Below, piece after piece: positions 43,024 through 54,789 of a stretch of 64,000 bases of DNA. Source of the stretch: Myxococcus fulvus (GTDB lineage: Bacteria > Myxococcota > Myxococcia > Myxococcales > Myxococcaceae); contig NZ_FOIB01000008.1 of the NCBI RefSeq assembly GCF_900111765.1, positions 310,001 to 374,000 of the forward strand, in the 5' to 3' direction. The position numbers were made by a program, and so were the translations under genes. Under the pieces are notes generated by a model, which was not told the DNA's origin, did no database searches, and was given only the letters and a program-made list of their open reading frames with translations. How positions within the stretch are numbered: the first letter of the stretch is position 1; each line of letters opens with the position of its first letter.

Positions 43024-45348
43024 ATGAACCCTCAATCTTTCGGGAAATATCAGCTCCTGAAGAAGCTTGCCACCGGCGGCATGGCCGAGGTGTGGCTTGC
43101 GCGCCAGACGGGCATCGAGGGGTTCCACAAGAACCTCGTCGTCAAGCGCATCCTCCCGCACCTGGCGGAGGACCGTGAGTTCGTGGAGATGTTCCGGAAC
43201 GAGGCGCTCATCGCGGCGCGCTTCAACCATCCGAACATCGCCCAGGTCTACGAGTTCGGCGAGGCGAACGGCACCTATTACATCGCCATGGAGTTCATCC
43301 ACGGCGAGGACCTGGGCCGGGTGATGCGCAAGGCGGCCAGCGCGGGGCAGTGGATCGCCCGGCCCCTGGCCATCCGCATCGTCGCCGCGGCGTGCGAGGG
43401 CCTGCACTACGCGCACAGCCGCACGGACGACGCGGGCCGGCCGCTGCGCGTGGTGCACCGGGACATCTCGCCGCAGAACATCCTCATCAGCTTCGACGGC
43501 TCGGTGAAGCTGGTGGACTTCGGCATCGCCAAGGCGGCGGATCAGGCGTCGCTCACCAAGTCGGGCGCCATCAAGGGCAAGTTCGCGTACATGGCGCCGG
43601 AGCAGGCGGCCGGAAAGCCCCTGGACGGGCGCGCGGACATCTTCGCCATCGGCCTGGTGCTCTACGAGCTGCTCACCGGCGTGCGGCCCCTGAAGCGGGA
43701 CTCGGAGCTGGCCACGCTCCAGGCCGCCATGGAGTGCGCCATCCAGCCGCCGTCGCAGGTGGCGGACGTGCCGGAGGAGATGGACCCGGTGGTGATGCGG
43801 GCTGTCGCCAAGAGCTCGGATGACCGCTACCGGGACGCGCGCCAGTTCCAGACGGCGCTCGAGGAGATCCTCGTCGGCCAGCGCTGGGTGGCGGGCTCGG
43901 TGCAGATCTCCGAGCTGATGGAGACGCTGTTCGCGGACCGCCTGAACGAGGAGAAGGCCCAGGGCCAGGTGGTGCTGGCGGACGAGGAGTCCGGCGGCTC
44001 CGCGCCGCCGCCTCCGCCCCAGCAGGAGCGGGGCCGCGGTCGCGCGTCGTCGTCGGACATGAGCTGGGACGCGCCTCCGGGCGAGTCGTCCTCTCCGCGT
44101 GAGCGGGGCCGTGCCGCGCCGCCCCGCGCCTCGCCGCCGCCTCCCGCGCGTCGCACGGGCGCGGTGCCGCAGCCGGTGGTGGAGGAGGACCCGGGCGAGT
44201 GGGATGCGCCGTCCGGCGTCATGGAGGCGCCGAACCGCCGCCGGGGTGGGACGTCCGACTCGACGCGCCGGCCGAGCAGCGCCAACGTGACGCAGGTGGC
44301 CCGCACCAGCTCGCGCTCGGACCTGCGCAGCGCCACGACGAATCCGGGAGAGCCCCCGGAGCCCGCGCCGCCGCCGCCGCGCCGCTCCATGACGCGCGCC
44401 GCGCCGGTGGTGGACGTGGAGCCGCCCGCGCCGCGCCGCTCGCGCACCTCCGCGTCGTTGGACCTGGACGAGCGCACGCGGATGGAGGACGAGGACGACG
44501 ACGAGCGGACCATGCTGCCGCCGCCGGAGCCCTCGCCGCCGCCGCGCCGCCGCACCGGGATGCAGTCGCAGGTGTCCGCGCCGGAGGCCCCGCCGCGTCG
44601 GCGCACCTCCAGCCGCGCGGAGATGCCCTCGCCGCCGCCTCCGTCACGCTCCCGCGTCTCGCTCGCCTCCGCGCCCGCGGTGCGGGAGGAGGACGAGGTG
44701 GACCGGGCGCTGGCGAAGGACGCGCGCCGCCACGCCGGTCAGCCGGTGGCGAAGCGCAACATCGCCATGCTGGGCTTCATCGTGGGCATGCTCGCGGTGG
44801 TGGCCATCTTCCACAAGCCCATCCTCGCGGTGCTCAGCGCCACGGCGTCGGACGGGCAGGGCGTGCGGCTCACCGTCAACACCAACGAGCGGGTGAAGGT
44901 GTCCGTGCGGCACACGGAGCGCTGCGGCAGCTCGCAGCCCGTCACCGAGCTGGGCCTGACGCCGCTGACGCTGGTGTCGGGCGCGCACCTGCAGGACACG
45001 CTCATCCTGGAGAACGAGCAGCAGGGCATCTACACCGAGGACACGGACACGCTGGCCTTCGGCGTGCCGGGCGAGGCCAAGGTGCTCACCCAGGAGTTCC
45101 GTCGCGGCTCGCTGCAGCTGCTCCTCAAGCCCGAGACGGTGCGCGGCATCACCGTGCGCCGCCGGGGCCAGGACGTGGGCCTGTACCAGGGCGGCGGCGG
45201 CAAGGGCCTGAAGATCGACCTCATGGAGGGCAAGCACAAGCTCGAGCTCATCGGCGGGCCGCTCAAGGAGCCCTTCCTGTTCGAGGTCGACATCAAGCCG
45301 AACTCGGTCCAGAAGGAGACGCAGGACCTGTCGGCCTTCATCGGGTAG
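43024..45348 (+). CDS. transmembrane Ser/Thr protein kinase
   Basis: Hanks-type kinase of 774 aa. Kinase domain ~8-275 with the ATP loop LATGGMAEVWLA, VAIK-type Lys in LVVKRIL, HRDISPQN at 145-152, VDFGIAK at ~165, and YMAPEQAAG. A long Pro/Arg/Ser-rich disordered linker (~330-570) follows, with an acidic patch EDEDDDERT, then one TM helix (~580-602) and an exported C-terminal domain of ~170 residues that is beta-rich and PEGA-like. The catalytic residues are all present, so it should be active. It probably senses something at the periplasmic side. The ribosome site is weak. Confidence 0.93.
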   Translation: MNPQSFGKYQLLKKLATGGMAEVWLARQTGIEGFHKNLVVKRILPHLAEDREFVEMFRNEALIAARFNHPNIAQVYEFGEANGTYYIAMEFIHGEDLGRVMRKAASAGQWIARPLAIRIVAAACEGLHYAHSRTDDAGRPLRVVHRDISPQNILISFDGSVKLVDFGIAKAADQASLTKSGAIKGKFAYMAPEQAAGKPLDGRADIFAIGLVLYELLTGVRPLKRDSELATLQAAMECAIQPPSQVADVPEEMDPVVMRAVAKSSDDRYRDARQFQTALEEILVGQRWVAGSVQISELMETLFADRLNEEKAQGQVVLADEESGGSAPPPPPQQERGRGRASSSDMSWDAPPGESSSPRERGRAAPPRASPPPPARRTGAVPQPVVEEDPGEWDAPSGVMEAPNRRRGGTSDSTRRPSSANVTQVARTSSRSDLRSATTNPGEPPEPAPPPPRRSMTRAAPVVDVEPPAPRRSRTSASLDLDERTRMEDEDDDERTMLPPPEPSPPPRRRTGMQSQVSAPEAPPRRRTSSRAEMPSPPPPSRSRVSLASAPAVREEDEVDRALAKDARRHAGQPVAKRNIAMLGFIVGMLAVVAIFHKPILAVLSATASDGQGVRLTVNTNERVKVSVRHTERCGSSQPVTELGLTPLTLVSGAHLQDTLILENEQQGIYTEDTDTLAFGVPGEAKVLTQEFRRGSLQLLLKPETVRGITVRRRGQDVGLYQGGGGKGLKIDLMEGKHKLELIGGPLKEPFLFEVDIKPNSVQKETQDLSAFIG

Positions 45349-45374
45349 CCGCTCGCTCGCGAGCGCCCCGGTCT

Positions 45375-45707
45375 TCAGTAGCGCGGCAGGGAAGGGTCGA
45401 CCTGGAGCGAGTACAGGTCGATGCCCCCGCGCAGCGACACCGCCTCCAGCCCGCGTGACAGCAGATACGCGGCGCCATCCAGGCTGCGCACGCCGTGGTG
45501 GCAGTAGACGACGACAGGGCGGCCTCGCAGCGGCTCCAGCTCCTCGGCGCGCTCGTCCAGCTCCGGCAACGGGATGAGCACGGAGTCGGGGAGCGCCACG
45601 TACTCGTGCTCATGCGGGAAGCGCACGTCCAGCAGGGCGGGGCGCGTCTCGACAGGGCCTTCGAGGAGCTGGGCGAGACGGGCGGGGGTGATTTCGGGGA
45701 TGGGCAT
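45375..45707 (-). CDS. rhodanese-like domain protein
   Basis: Single-domain sulfurtransferase of 110 aa. The persulfide-carrying Cys is in YCHHGVRS, preceded by the LLDVRFPHEHEY strand typical of the domain. It starts eight bases after the N-rhodanese-MoeB gene and is probably co-transcribed with it. It likely passes sulfur to or from that enzyme or a ThiS/MoaD partner (inference). Confidence 0.9.
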   Translation of the reverse strand: MPIPEITPARLAQLLEGPVETRPALLDVRFPHEHEYVALPDSVLIPLPELDERAEELEPLRGRPVVVYCHHGVRSLDGAAYLLSRGLEAVSLRGGIDLYSLQVDPSLPRY

Positions 45708-45715
45708 GGCGGGGC

Positions 45716-46876
45716 TCACTGGGCGGTGGAGCAGAAGCGCTCGTAGTCGATGAGCTCCACCGTCGCGCCGGGCGAGCACACGGGGCACTGCGCGTCGCGG
45801 CGCAGCTTGAGCTCCTGGAAGCGGGTGCCCAGCGCGTCGAACGTCAGCAGCCGGCCGACGAGCGGCTCGCCCTTCCCGAGGATGAGCTTGAGGGCCTCGT
45901 TGGCCTGGAGCAGGCCGATGAGGCCCGGCAACACGCCGAGCACACCCGCCTCCGCGCACGAGGGCGCGAGCTCCGGCGGCGGCGGGGCGGGGTAGAGGCA
46001 ACGGTAGCAGGGGCCCTGTCCCGGCACGAAGGTCGTCACCTGGCCCTCGAAGCGGAACACCGAGCCGTGGATGTTGGGCAGCCCGCGCATGAGGCACGCG
46101 TCGTTGAGCAGGTATCGGGTGGGGAAGTTGTCGCCGCCGTCCAGGACCAGGTCGAAGCCGTCCAGCACGCGCAGCACGTTCTGCGACGTCAGGCGCTCCT
46201 GGAAGGGCACCACCTTCACGTCCGGGTTGAGGGCTTCAATCGCGGCGCGGGCGCTGACCACCTTGGGCTGGCCCCGGCGCTCCTGGGTGTGCAGCACCTG
46301 CCGCTGCAGGTTGCTCAGGTCCACCACGTCCGAGTCGACGATGCCCAGGGTCCCCACGCCCGCGGCCGCCAGGTACAGCGCCGCCGGGGAGCCCAGGCCC
46401 CCCGCGCCCATCAGCAGCACCCGGGACTTCAGGAGGCGCGCCTGACCCTCCTCGCCCACCTCCGGAAGGATGAGGTGCCGGCGGTAGCGCTCCTTCTGTT
46501 CGGCGGTGAGCACGAAGGGCTTCTCCACGGGCAGGGCCGCGTCGCTCCAGCGGTTGTAGCCGCCCGCGAGCGACGCCACCCGCGTGTAGCCCAGCTCCTT
46601 GAGCGTCCGCACCGCCAGCGCCGAGCGGGTGCCGCCCGCGCAGTAGACGATGAGCTCCTCGTCCCGGCCCGCGCGCTCCTCGATTCGCAGCTCCAGGTAG
46701 CCCCGGGGGATGTGCACCGCGCCGGGCAGCCGGCCGCCCGCGTACTCGTCCGCCTCCCTCACGTCCACGAGCTTCACCGGGGCCCGGGCGTCCAGGAGTC
46801 GCTTCACCTCGTCCACGGTGACTTCGCGAATCTCCTGTTTCACTCCGGCCAGCAGCTCTCGGAAGGTGGGCGCCAT
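45716..46876 (-). CDS. moeB: rhodanese-MoeB/ThiF family adenylyltransferase fusion
   Basis: A 386 aa enzyme that adenylates, and probably thiolates, the C-terminal GG of a MoaD/ThiS-type sulfur carrier. Residues 15-110 are a rhodanese domain with active Cys79 in YCAGGTRSA. From ~125 on is the E1-like domain: ATP loop GAGGLGSPAALYLA, LQRQVLHT, the conserved Cys in PSCAEAGVLG, and a Zn site from CYRC and CPVC. In MOCS3/MoeZ the rhodanese is C-terminal; here it is N-terminal. Operon with a second, free rhodanese, and divergent from an A-type Fe-S carrier. A likely substrate is the MoaD-MoaE fusion at 19039. Confidence 0.92.
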   Translation of the reverse strand: MAPTFRELLAGVKQEIREVTVDEVKRLLDARAPVKLVDVREADEYAGGRLPGAVHIPRGYLELRIEERAGRDEELIVYCAGGTRSALAVRTLKELGYTRVASLAGGYNRWSDAALPVEKPFVLTAEQKERYRRHLILPEVGEEGQARLLKSRVLLMGAGGLGSPAALYLAAAGVGTLGIVDSDVVDLSNLQRQVLHTQERRGQPKVVSARAAIEALNPDVKVVPFQERLTSQNVLRVLDGFDLVLDGGDNFPTRYLLNDACLMRGLPNIHGSVFRFEGQVTTFVPGQGPCYRCLYPAPPPPELAPSCAEAGVLGVLPGLIGLLQANEALKLILGKGEPLVGRLLTFDALGTRFQELKLRRDAQCPVCSPGATVELIDYERFCSTAQ

Positions 46877-46976
46877 GGGGCCGGTATAACCCGAGGCCCG
46901 GGGGCGGGCCCGTGCGGGATGAAGTGTCCCGGGGCGGACGAGCAGCCGCTCCCATGGATTTTCCGGCCCCGGGCGT

Positions 46977-46982
46977 TATAAA
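46977..46982 (+). promoter_or_regulatory. -10-like TATAAA upstream of the A-type carrier gene
   Basis: TATAAA stands out in GC-rich surroundings, 29 bases before the start at 47011. No convincing -35 is seen at the usual spacing, so an activator or another sigma factor may be needed. Confidence 0.3.
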
Positions 46983-47010
46983 GCTCGGTTCGAGAGGAGA
47001 TTTTTCCCAC

Positions 47011-47400
47011 ATGGATACGACGACCACGACCCCCGCTTCCGCCACCTCGCCGGCCCCGCAGTCCACGCCCCCGGTGGCGGTGCGTTTGACGGAGGCCGCT
47101 GTCCGGCAGGTGAAGGAGGTCATCAAGGCCCAGGGCTTCGAGGGCTACTTCTTCTCCATCCGCGTCGTCCCCGCCGGCTGCAGCGGCCTGGGCTACGACC
47201 TGAACCTGGTCAAGGAGACCAAGGCCGGCGACACCGTCTGGGAGCAGGACGGCGTGAAGCTCGCCACCGACGGCATGAGCAGCCAGTACCTGGGCGGCAC
47301 GGAGATCGACTACGTCTCCGCGATTACGGGCGCGGGCTTCAAGTTCAACAACCCGAACGCGAAGTCCTCCTGCGGCTGCGGCACGTCGTTCACGACCTGA
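47011..47400 (+). CDS. A-type iron-sulfur cluster carrier (IscA/ErpA/SufA family)
   Basis: A 129 aa protein with the HesB-like fold. The three ligand Cys are in AGCSGLGY and the C-terminal SSCGCGTSF. The N-terminal ~25 residues are a Thr/Pro-rich extension. ATG 47011 has GAGAGGAGA upstream; a longer in-frame start has none. It carries Fe-S clusters from scaffold to apoproteins. Divergent from the sulfur-transfer genes at 45375-46876, which fits a shared sulfur theme. Confidence 0.93.
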   Translation: MDTTTTTPASATSPAPQSTPPVAVRLTEAAVRQVKEVIKAQGFEGYFFSIRVVPAGCSGLGYDLNLVKETKAGDTVWEQDGVKLATDGMSSQYLGGTEIDYVSAITGAGFKFNNPNAKSSCGCGTSFTT

Positions 47401-47429
47401 GCCTTTTCCGTCGTTCGACGTCCTCACGG

Positions 47430-47458
47430 CGAGGGCGGTGGCAGCACCGCCGCCCTCG
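47430..47458. terminator. stem-loop between convergent genes
   Basis: CGAGGGC...GGTG pairs with CACC...GCCCTCG around the loop gcag, with a three-base bulge. It is located 30 bases after the A-type carrier stop and 29 before the thioesterase stop. Either strand could use it. Confidence 0.35.
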
Positions 47459-47486
47459 TCGAATCAGCGCGTCGCCGAGCGGGCCC

Positions 47487-48005
47487 TCAGGCCCCGGCGA
47501 TGGGCTGCATCACCTTCAGCCAGGACTGGTTCTCCTTCTGACGCGCCAGCCGCTGCGTGCGGCGGGCCTCGGCCTCGCGGAAGGCCTCCTTCTCCGTGTC
47601 CGACTCCATCAGGAGCGGCGGCACGGGGACGCGCTTGCCGTCCTTGTCGATGGCCACGAAGGTCAGCAGCGCGCTGGTGGTGAGCGTGCGCTCGCCGGTG
47701 AGCGGGTTCTCCGCGTGCACCGTGACGCCCACCTCCATGGAGGTGCGGAAGGCGGCCAGCACGCGCGAGTGCAACAGCGCCACCCAGCCGACCTTGATGG
47801 GCGCGTGGAAGTGCAGGTCATCCATGGACGCCGTCACCACGACCTGCCGGCAGTGGCGCTGGGCGGCTACCGCGCCGCAGATGTCGATCCACTCCATCAC
47901 CTTCCCGCCGAACGCGGCGTTCAGGTTGTTGGCGTCGGGAGGCAGGATGAGCTGTGTCATCACCACCTCGGTGTCCTTGGCTCGCTTGGGCGTCAAATCC
48001 GACAT
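47487..48005 (-). CDS. acyl-CoA thioesterase (hotdog fold, BFIT/YciA-like)
   Basis: A 172 aa hotdog thioesterase. Family features are NNLNAAFGGKVMEWIDICGA with the active Asn/Asp region, the strand VVVTASMDDLHFHAPIKVGW, and SMEVGVTVHAENPLTGERTL. It hydrolyses acyl-CoA to free fatty acid and CoA. ATG 48005 has GGAAGG upstream; the GTG three bases earlier is less likely. Substrate chain length cannot be read from sequence. Confidence 0.93.
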   Translation of the reverse strand: MSDLTPKRAKDTEVVMTQLILPPDANNLNAAFGGKVMEWIDICGAVAAQRHCRQVVVTASMDDLHFHAPIKVGWVALLHSRVLAAFRTSMEVGVTVHAENPLTGERTLTTSALLTFVAIDKDGKRVPVPPLLMESDTEKEAFREAEARRTQRLARQKENQSWLKVMQPIAGA

Positions 48006-48060
48006 CACTCACACCTTCCAGACAGAGACGACGGGCTCATGACTAAAGCCCCGCCGCGTC

Positions 48061-48822
48061 TCATGCCAGGAAGGTGGAGATGCGGTCCAGGAACTCCTCG
48101 CGCCCGCGGCCCTTGCGGATGTCCTGGCGTGAGACATCCATCACCAGGGTCTCCACGCCGTACTTCTCCTGCAGCACCTGGGGGAAGGAGGCGTAGTAGC
48201 CGTTGAGCCCTCGCAGGAACTGGGGACGGATGCCCTTCTCCTCCTCGCGGCCCCGGGTGCGGATGCGCTCCAGCAGCACGTCCACGCTGCCCACCTCGAA
48301 GCAGATGACCTTGTCCGGGCGGATGATGTGGCGCGACAGCCGCTGGAAGTACTCGTAGTACAGGTCCAGCTCCGCGTTCGTCATGTGCCCCAGGCCGTGC
48401 AGGTACTTGGCGAAGATCTCCGGGTCCTCGTACAGCGTGCGGTCCTGCACGCAGCTGCGGCGGTACGAGTGGATGAGCTCGTGGTGCTCCACGCGGCGGA
48501 TGAGGAACTCGAGCTGGAGCGTGAAGGACCAGCGCGACATGTCCGCGTAGTAGTCACGCAGGAAGCGGTTGTCGATGACGGGCTCGTCGAACAGCTCGTA
48601 GCCGAAGCTCTGGCTGAGCATCTTCGCCGCCGTCGTCTTGCCCGCGCCGATGTTGCCCGCGAGCGCCACGAAGCGCCGCCCCTTGGGGGCCTTCACCTTC
48701 GTCTTCGCCGCCGTCTTCACCGCGTTGCGCGCGCGCGGCGCGGACGTCTTCTCGGCGGGGGGGACGGAAGGCTTCGGGGCAGCGGCCGGGGAGGGGGACG
48801 GGCGCGAGCTGGAACGAGGCAT
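48061..48822 (-). CDS. deoxynucleoside kinase with basic N-terminal tail
   Basis: A 253 aa kinase of the dCK/dGK family, phosphorylating deoxynucleosides for salvage. P-loop GNIGAGKT at 56-63, the ERS-like motif in VQDRTLYEDPEIFA, and a lid with IRTRGREEEKGIR. The first ~48 residues are Pro/Ser/Lys/Ala-rich (KTAAKTKVKAPK), absent from typical members. It lies 11 bases downstream of the glycerophosphodiesterase gene. The substrate could be dA, dG or dC. Confidence 0.9.
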   Translation of the reverse strand: MPRSSSRPSPSPAAAPKPSVPPAEKTSAPRARNAVKTAAKTKVKAPKGRRFVALAGNIGAGKTTAAKMLSQSFGYELFDEPVIDNRFLRDYYADMSRWSFTLQLEFLIRRVEHHELIHSYRRSCVQDRTLYEDPEIFAKYLHGLGHMTNAELDLYYEYFQRLSRHIIRPDKVICFEVGSVDVLLERIRTRGREEEKGIRPQFLRGLNGYYASFPQVLQEKYGVETLVMDVSRQDIRKGRGREEFLDRISTFLA

Positions 48823-48833
48823 GGAACCGGGGC

Positions 48834-49652
48834 TTAACCCGGCTTGGTGGTGGCGTCCATTCGCTGCCTCAGCAGGTCTGGCCGGTCGGTCATGATGCCG
48901 CCGACCCCTTCTTCGATGAGGCGGGTCATCTCCGCCGCATCGTCCACCGTCCAGACGTTGACCCACTTGCCGCGCTCGGCGCACTCGCGCAGGAATTGCG
49001 CGTCCACCAGCCGCACCTCGCCGAAGTACAGCGGCATGTCGAGCACGGTGTAGCGCGGATCATCCGGCGGCGGCTCGCCGCTCCTCATCCCGATGACCAG
49101 CGCGGCCAGCGCTTCGCGTGGATAGAAGTGACACGCGTCCGGCAGCCGCGCCGCGAGCCGCTCGCCCACGGCGTCCTGCTCGCTGCCCAGGCAGACGCGC
49201 TCCACCGCGCCCTCGTCCTCGAGCAGCCTGGCGAGCAGCTCCTCCTGCCCGGCCACGTCTGGCTTGAGCTCCACGTTGAGTCGCAAATCCGGGAAGGCCC
49301 GCAGGACCTCTCGCAGCGTGGGGATGCGTACGTTTTGACCCCGGAACGGGAACGTCTGCCCTTCATCCAGGGTAAAGCCATACCCCGCGTCCAATCGCTT
49401 CAGCTCGGAGAGCGTGAGCGCGGCCAGTTGTCCGATGCCATCCGTGCAGCGCTGCAATGTGTCGTCATGCGCCACGACGATTTCGCCATCGCGCGTCACA
49501 TGCACATCCAATTCCAGCATGTCCGTGCGGAACCGTTCCACTGACTGACGGAACGCTTCCAACGTGTTCTCGGGCGCGAGCAGCGCGCCGCCGCGGTGCG
49601 AGATGTGCAGCGTGGGCCGCAGTCCTCGGAGAAAAGCGGGCGGGGCTCTCAT
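48834..49652 (-). CDS. ugpQ: glycerophosphodiester phosphodiesterase
   Basis: A 272 aa GDPD-family enzyme that hydrolyses glycerophosphodiesters to glycerol-3-phosphate and an alcohol. The catalytic HRGG (HISHRGGALLAPENTLEAF), metal-binding ELDVHVTRDGEIVVAHD and the C-terminal VNVWTVDDAAEM / GVGGIMTDRPDLL are all present. No signal peptide, so it is cytoplasmic like UgpQ. The symbol is by family, not proven. Confidence 0.92.
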   Translation of the reverse strand: MRAPPAFLRGLRPTLHISHRGGALLAPENTLEAFRQSVERFRTDMLELDVHVTRDGEIVVAHDDTLQRCTDGIGQLAALTLSELKRLDAGYGFTLDEGQTFPFRGQNVRIPTLREVLRAFPDLRLNVELKPDVAGQEELLARLLEDEGAVERVCLGSEQDAVGERLAARLPDACHFYPREALAALVIGMRSGEPPPDDPRYTVLDMPLYFGEVRLVDAQFLRECAERGKWVNVWTVDDAAEMTRLIEEGVGGIMTDRPDLLRQRMDATTKPG

Positions 49653-49802
49653 GGGTTGTTCCCTGATTTCACGTGGGTGTCACCTGCGGGGGAGGGGGTT
49701 CCTTGCCGGCCCCCTCCGGGCGCCGGTATAAGGCCGACATCCTCGGACCGACCGGCGTCGACATCAACCCCTGGCGCCGCGACAAGAATGGAGAAACGAG
49801 AA

Positions 49803-50882
49803 ATGCAACTGCGCAAGACGCTTGGCGCGGCGGCGCTGGTCGCCACGGCTGTACTGGCCTCCGTGGCGGGCTGCTCTGGTCGTGACGATGACGACAATGA
49901 CACGCCTGACTCCGGTCCTGGTTGCACGGGTGCCTGCGGCGACGCGGGCACGCCCGACGCGGGCCCTGTCGACGCGGGCGGTGACGCGGGCTCGGCCGTA
50001 TGTCCGGATCCCGTCAATGGCATGGGCCCCATCGGCAACATGCGCGCCACGGGCAGGCGCGGCGACAAGGCCGTGCTGAACGGCGTGGTGGTGACGGCGG
50101 TGAGCAACATCAACCGCGGCAGCGCCGGGGACTACATCGCCCGCTTCTGGGTGGTGAACCCCTGCTTCCCGAAGGAAGGCATCTACGTCGACAAGTTCTA
50201 CACGGACATCGTCAAAAACTACGAGCCCGTGGTTGGCGACGTGCTGGACATCACCGGCTTCTTCCGCCGCTTCCTCCCGAACGGCGACGACAACGTCCCC
50301 TCGGGCCGTGACGCGTACCGCCCGGTCGTCAAGAGCGACTTCCAGCTCAACGTGAGCGGCTCCACAGGCAGTCTCTCCATCACCAAGCGTGGCACCACCA
50401 CGCCCCCCGCAGACTTCGAGGCTCCGGCGGGCTTCGGCAATTCCGAGGGCGGCACCACCAAGCCCAACCCGGAGCTCGCCGGTGCGCGCGTCCACATCCC
50501 GGGCCCCCTCACCATCACCAACGCCCGTCCGCCGGCCTTCCGCCAGTACCCGGATGATCCGACGAACGACAACTACGTGGGCTTCGAGGTGACCGGCGGC
50601 GTGCTGGTGGCCAACTACAAGACCTACCAGACGTGCGACCTGCGCGTGTCCGCGGACGACGGCGGCACGGTGACGTTCCCCAACGGCATCCGCGGCGTCT
50701 GGGACACCTTCACCAACACGCCCTGCTTGGAGGGCACCACGACGACCACCGACGGCGGCACGCGCTTCACGTGCAACAAGTACAAGGATGGCGTCATCCC
50801 CGGCACGACGAACGAATTCACGCACGTGCTGTACCCGATGAACTGCGACCCGGACATGGTCGGCACCGTCGCGGCGCCGTAG
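49803..50882 (+). CDS. Asp/Gly-rich lipoprotein
   Basis: A 359 aa lipoprotein with lipobox SVAGC. An Asp/Gly/Ala-rich spacer follows (RDDDDNDTPDSG, GTPDAGPVDAGGDAG), typical of exposed myxobacterial lipoproteins. The mature region (NGVVVTAVSNINRGSAGDYI, VVGDVLDITGFFRRFLP) resembles OB-fold-like domains of secreted nucleases or DUF5689 proteins, without a catalytic motif. The start was chosen at 49803, with 49788 as an alternative. It ends at a strong intrinsic terminator. Confidence 0.78.
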   Translation: MQLRKTLGAAALVATAVLASVAGCSGRDDDDNDTPDSGPGCTGACGDAGTPDAGPVDAGGDAGSAVCPDPVNGMGPIGNMRATGRRGDKAVLNGVVVTAVSNINRGSAGDYIARFWVVNPCFPKEGIYVDKFYTDIVKNYEPVVGDVLDITGFFRRFLPNGDDNVPSGRDAYRPVVKSDFQLNVSGSTGSLSITKRGTTTPPADFEAPAGFGNSEGGTTKPNPELAGARVHIPGPLTITNARPPAFRQYPDDPTNDNYVGFEVTGGVLVANYKTYQTCDLRVSADDGGTVTFPNGIRGVWDTFTNTPCLEGTTTTTDGGTRFTCNKYKDGVIPGTTNEFTHVLYPMNCDPDMVGTVAAP

Positions 50883-50919
50883 TTCTAGGCGCATCCCCTC
50901 GGGGATGATCCGCGCAGTC

Positions 50920-50958
50920 GCCGCCCCTCGCCCGTGCCGGGAGGGGCGGCTTCTTTTT
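50920..50958 (+). terminator. strong intrinsic terminator after the lipoprotein gene
   Basis: GCCGCCCCTC (50920-50929) and GAGGGGCGGC (50941-50950) form a perfect 10-bp GC stem with an 11-base loop, directly followed by TTCTTTTT. It is 37 bases after the stop at 50882. Confidence 0.88.
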
Positions 50959-51086
50959 GGACGGGCACCCCAGGACGGTGTCCGCTACCGGTCGATGAAG
51001 GCCCCCGGCTCCCCCAACCCTTTGATTGTGGGTAAGCTCGGGAAAAGTCCAACCTGTCCCACCCTGCCAGACGCCTCGTTCCCTCC

Positions 51087-53804
<2,718 letters not shown>

Positions 53805-53960
53805 TCGGGACGGGCATTTGCCCGTATGGGCGGGCCTCCCCCAGGAGCGGACAAGTGGGACCGGGTGGGCTTGAGTGCCATTAAGTCGTTGGATTTCCTA
53901 GGTTTTCCGCTTGGCGAGCGCATTGCGCATGTCAGACGGGGCCGTAGAATCCGGCGCTCC

Positions 53961-54767
53961 ATGGCGCGCCTCAAGAAGCAGAAAAACATCGTGACGAAGA
54001 GGAGTTACACGGCCGGGCGGGTAGTGCGACAGCTGCCTGTCGCGCCGGAACCGAACCGGCTCTTGAAGGTCTGGAGACGCGTGCTCGAACGCCGCCTCCG
54101 CACGCGTCTGCGCGCGAAGGTGGCGGTGGAGGTCCACGACAACACGCACACGATGCTGACCTTCCAACGTCAGCGAACGATGTGGCGGCTGCGGCTGCAC
54201 CACATGTTCCTGGCGGCGCCCGATGACGTGGTGCAGGCGCTCGCCAGCTTCGTGCGCAAGGGGGACCCGGAGGCGAGCGCGTTGTTGGACCGCTACATCG
54301 AGCGCAACCGCAGCTACATCCGGCGGCTGTCTCCGGCGCAGATGCGCAAGCGCATCCGGCTGGAGCCGACGGGGCGGACGCATGATTTGGAGCGCATCTT
54401 CGACCGGCTCAACGAGCGGTACTTCGGCCGGCGCATCGACGCGGCCATCACCTATGGGCCGGCGCCCCGGGTGAAGGGTCCTCGCAAGAGCATCAAGATG
54501 GGCTCCTACTCGGCGGACTCGAAGGTCATCCGCATCCACCCGGCGTTGGACCAGCCGGTGGTGCCCCGCTACTTCGTGGAGTGGATCGTCTTCCACGAGA
54601 TGCTCCACCACATCTACCGGATGCGGCGGGGCGAGGACGGGCGGCGGTGCATCCATCCGCCCGAGCTCATGGAGCACGAGAAGCGCTTCCATGACTACTC
54701 GCGGGCCCAGGCCTGGGAGCAGGAGAACCTGGACCTGCTGCTGCGCGCCCGCGTCTCACCGGAGTGA
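53961..54767 (+). CDS. SprT-like zinc metalloprotease domain protein
   Basis: A 268 aa protein with a basic N-terminus and the zinc motif HEMLHH at 212-217, preceded by a beta strand of small/hydrophobic residues (KVIRIHPALDQPVVPRY) as in the SprT/YgjP-type fold. It starts at ATG 53961 with MARLKKQK; a longer in-frame start at 53826 adds 45 residues outside the family. SprT relatives (SPRTN, Wss1) degrade DNA-protein crosslinks, but the C-terminal zinc ribbon of those enzymes is missing. The function is inferred from the motif only. Confidence 0.82.
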   Translation: MARLKKQKNIVTKRSYTAGRVVRQLPVAPEPNRLLKVWRRVLERRLRTRLRAKVAVEVHDNTHTMLTFQRQRTMWRLRLHHMFLAAPDDVVQALASFVRKGDPEASALLDRYIERNRSYIRRLSPAQMRKRIRLEPTGRTHDLERIFDRLNERYFGRRIDAAITYGPAPRVKGPRKSIKMGSYSADSKVIRIHPALDQPVVPRYFVEWIVFHEMLHHIYRMRRGEDGRRCIHPPELMEHEKRFHDYSRAQAWEQENLDLLLRARVSPE

Positions 54768-54789
54768 GGCGCGGGGCCTCCCCTGAGGT

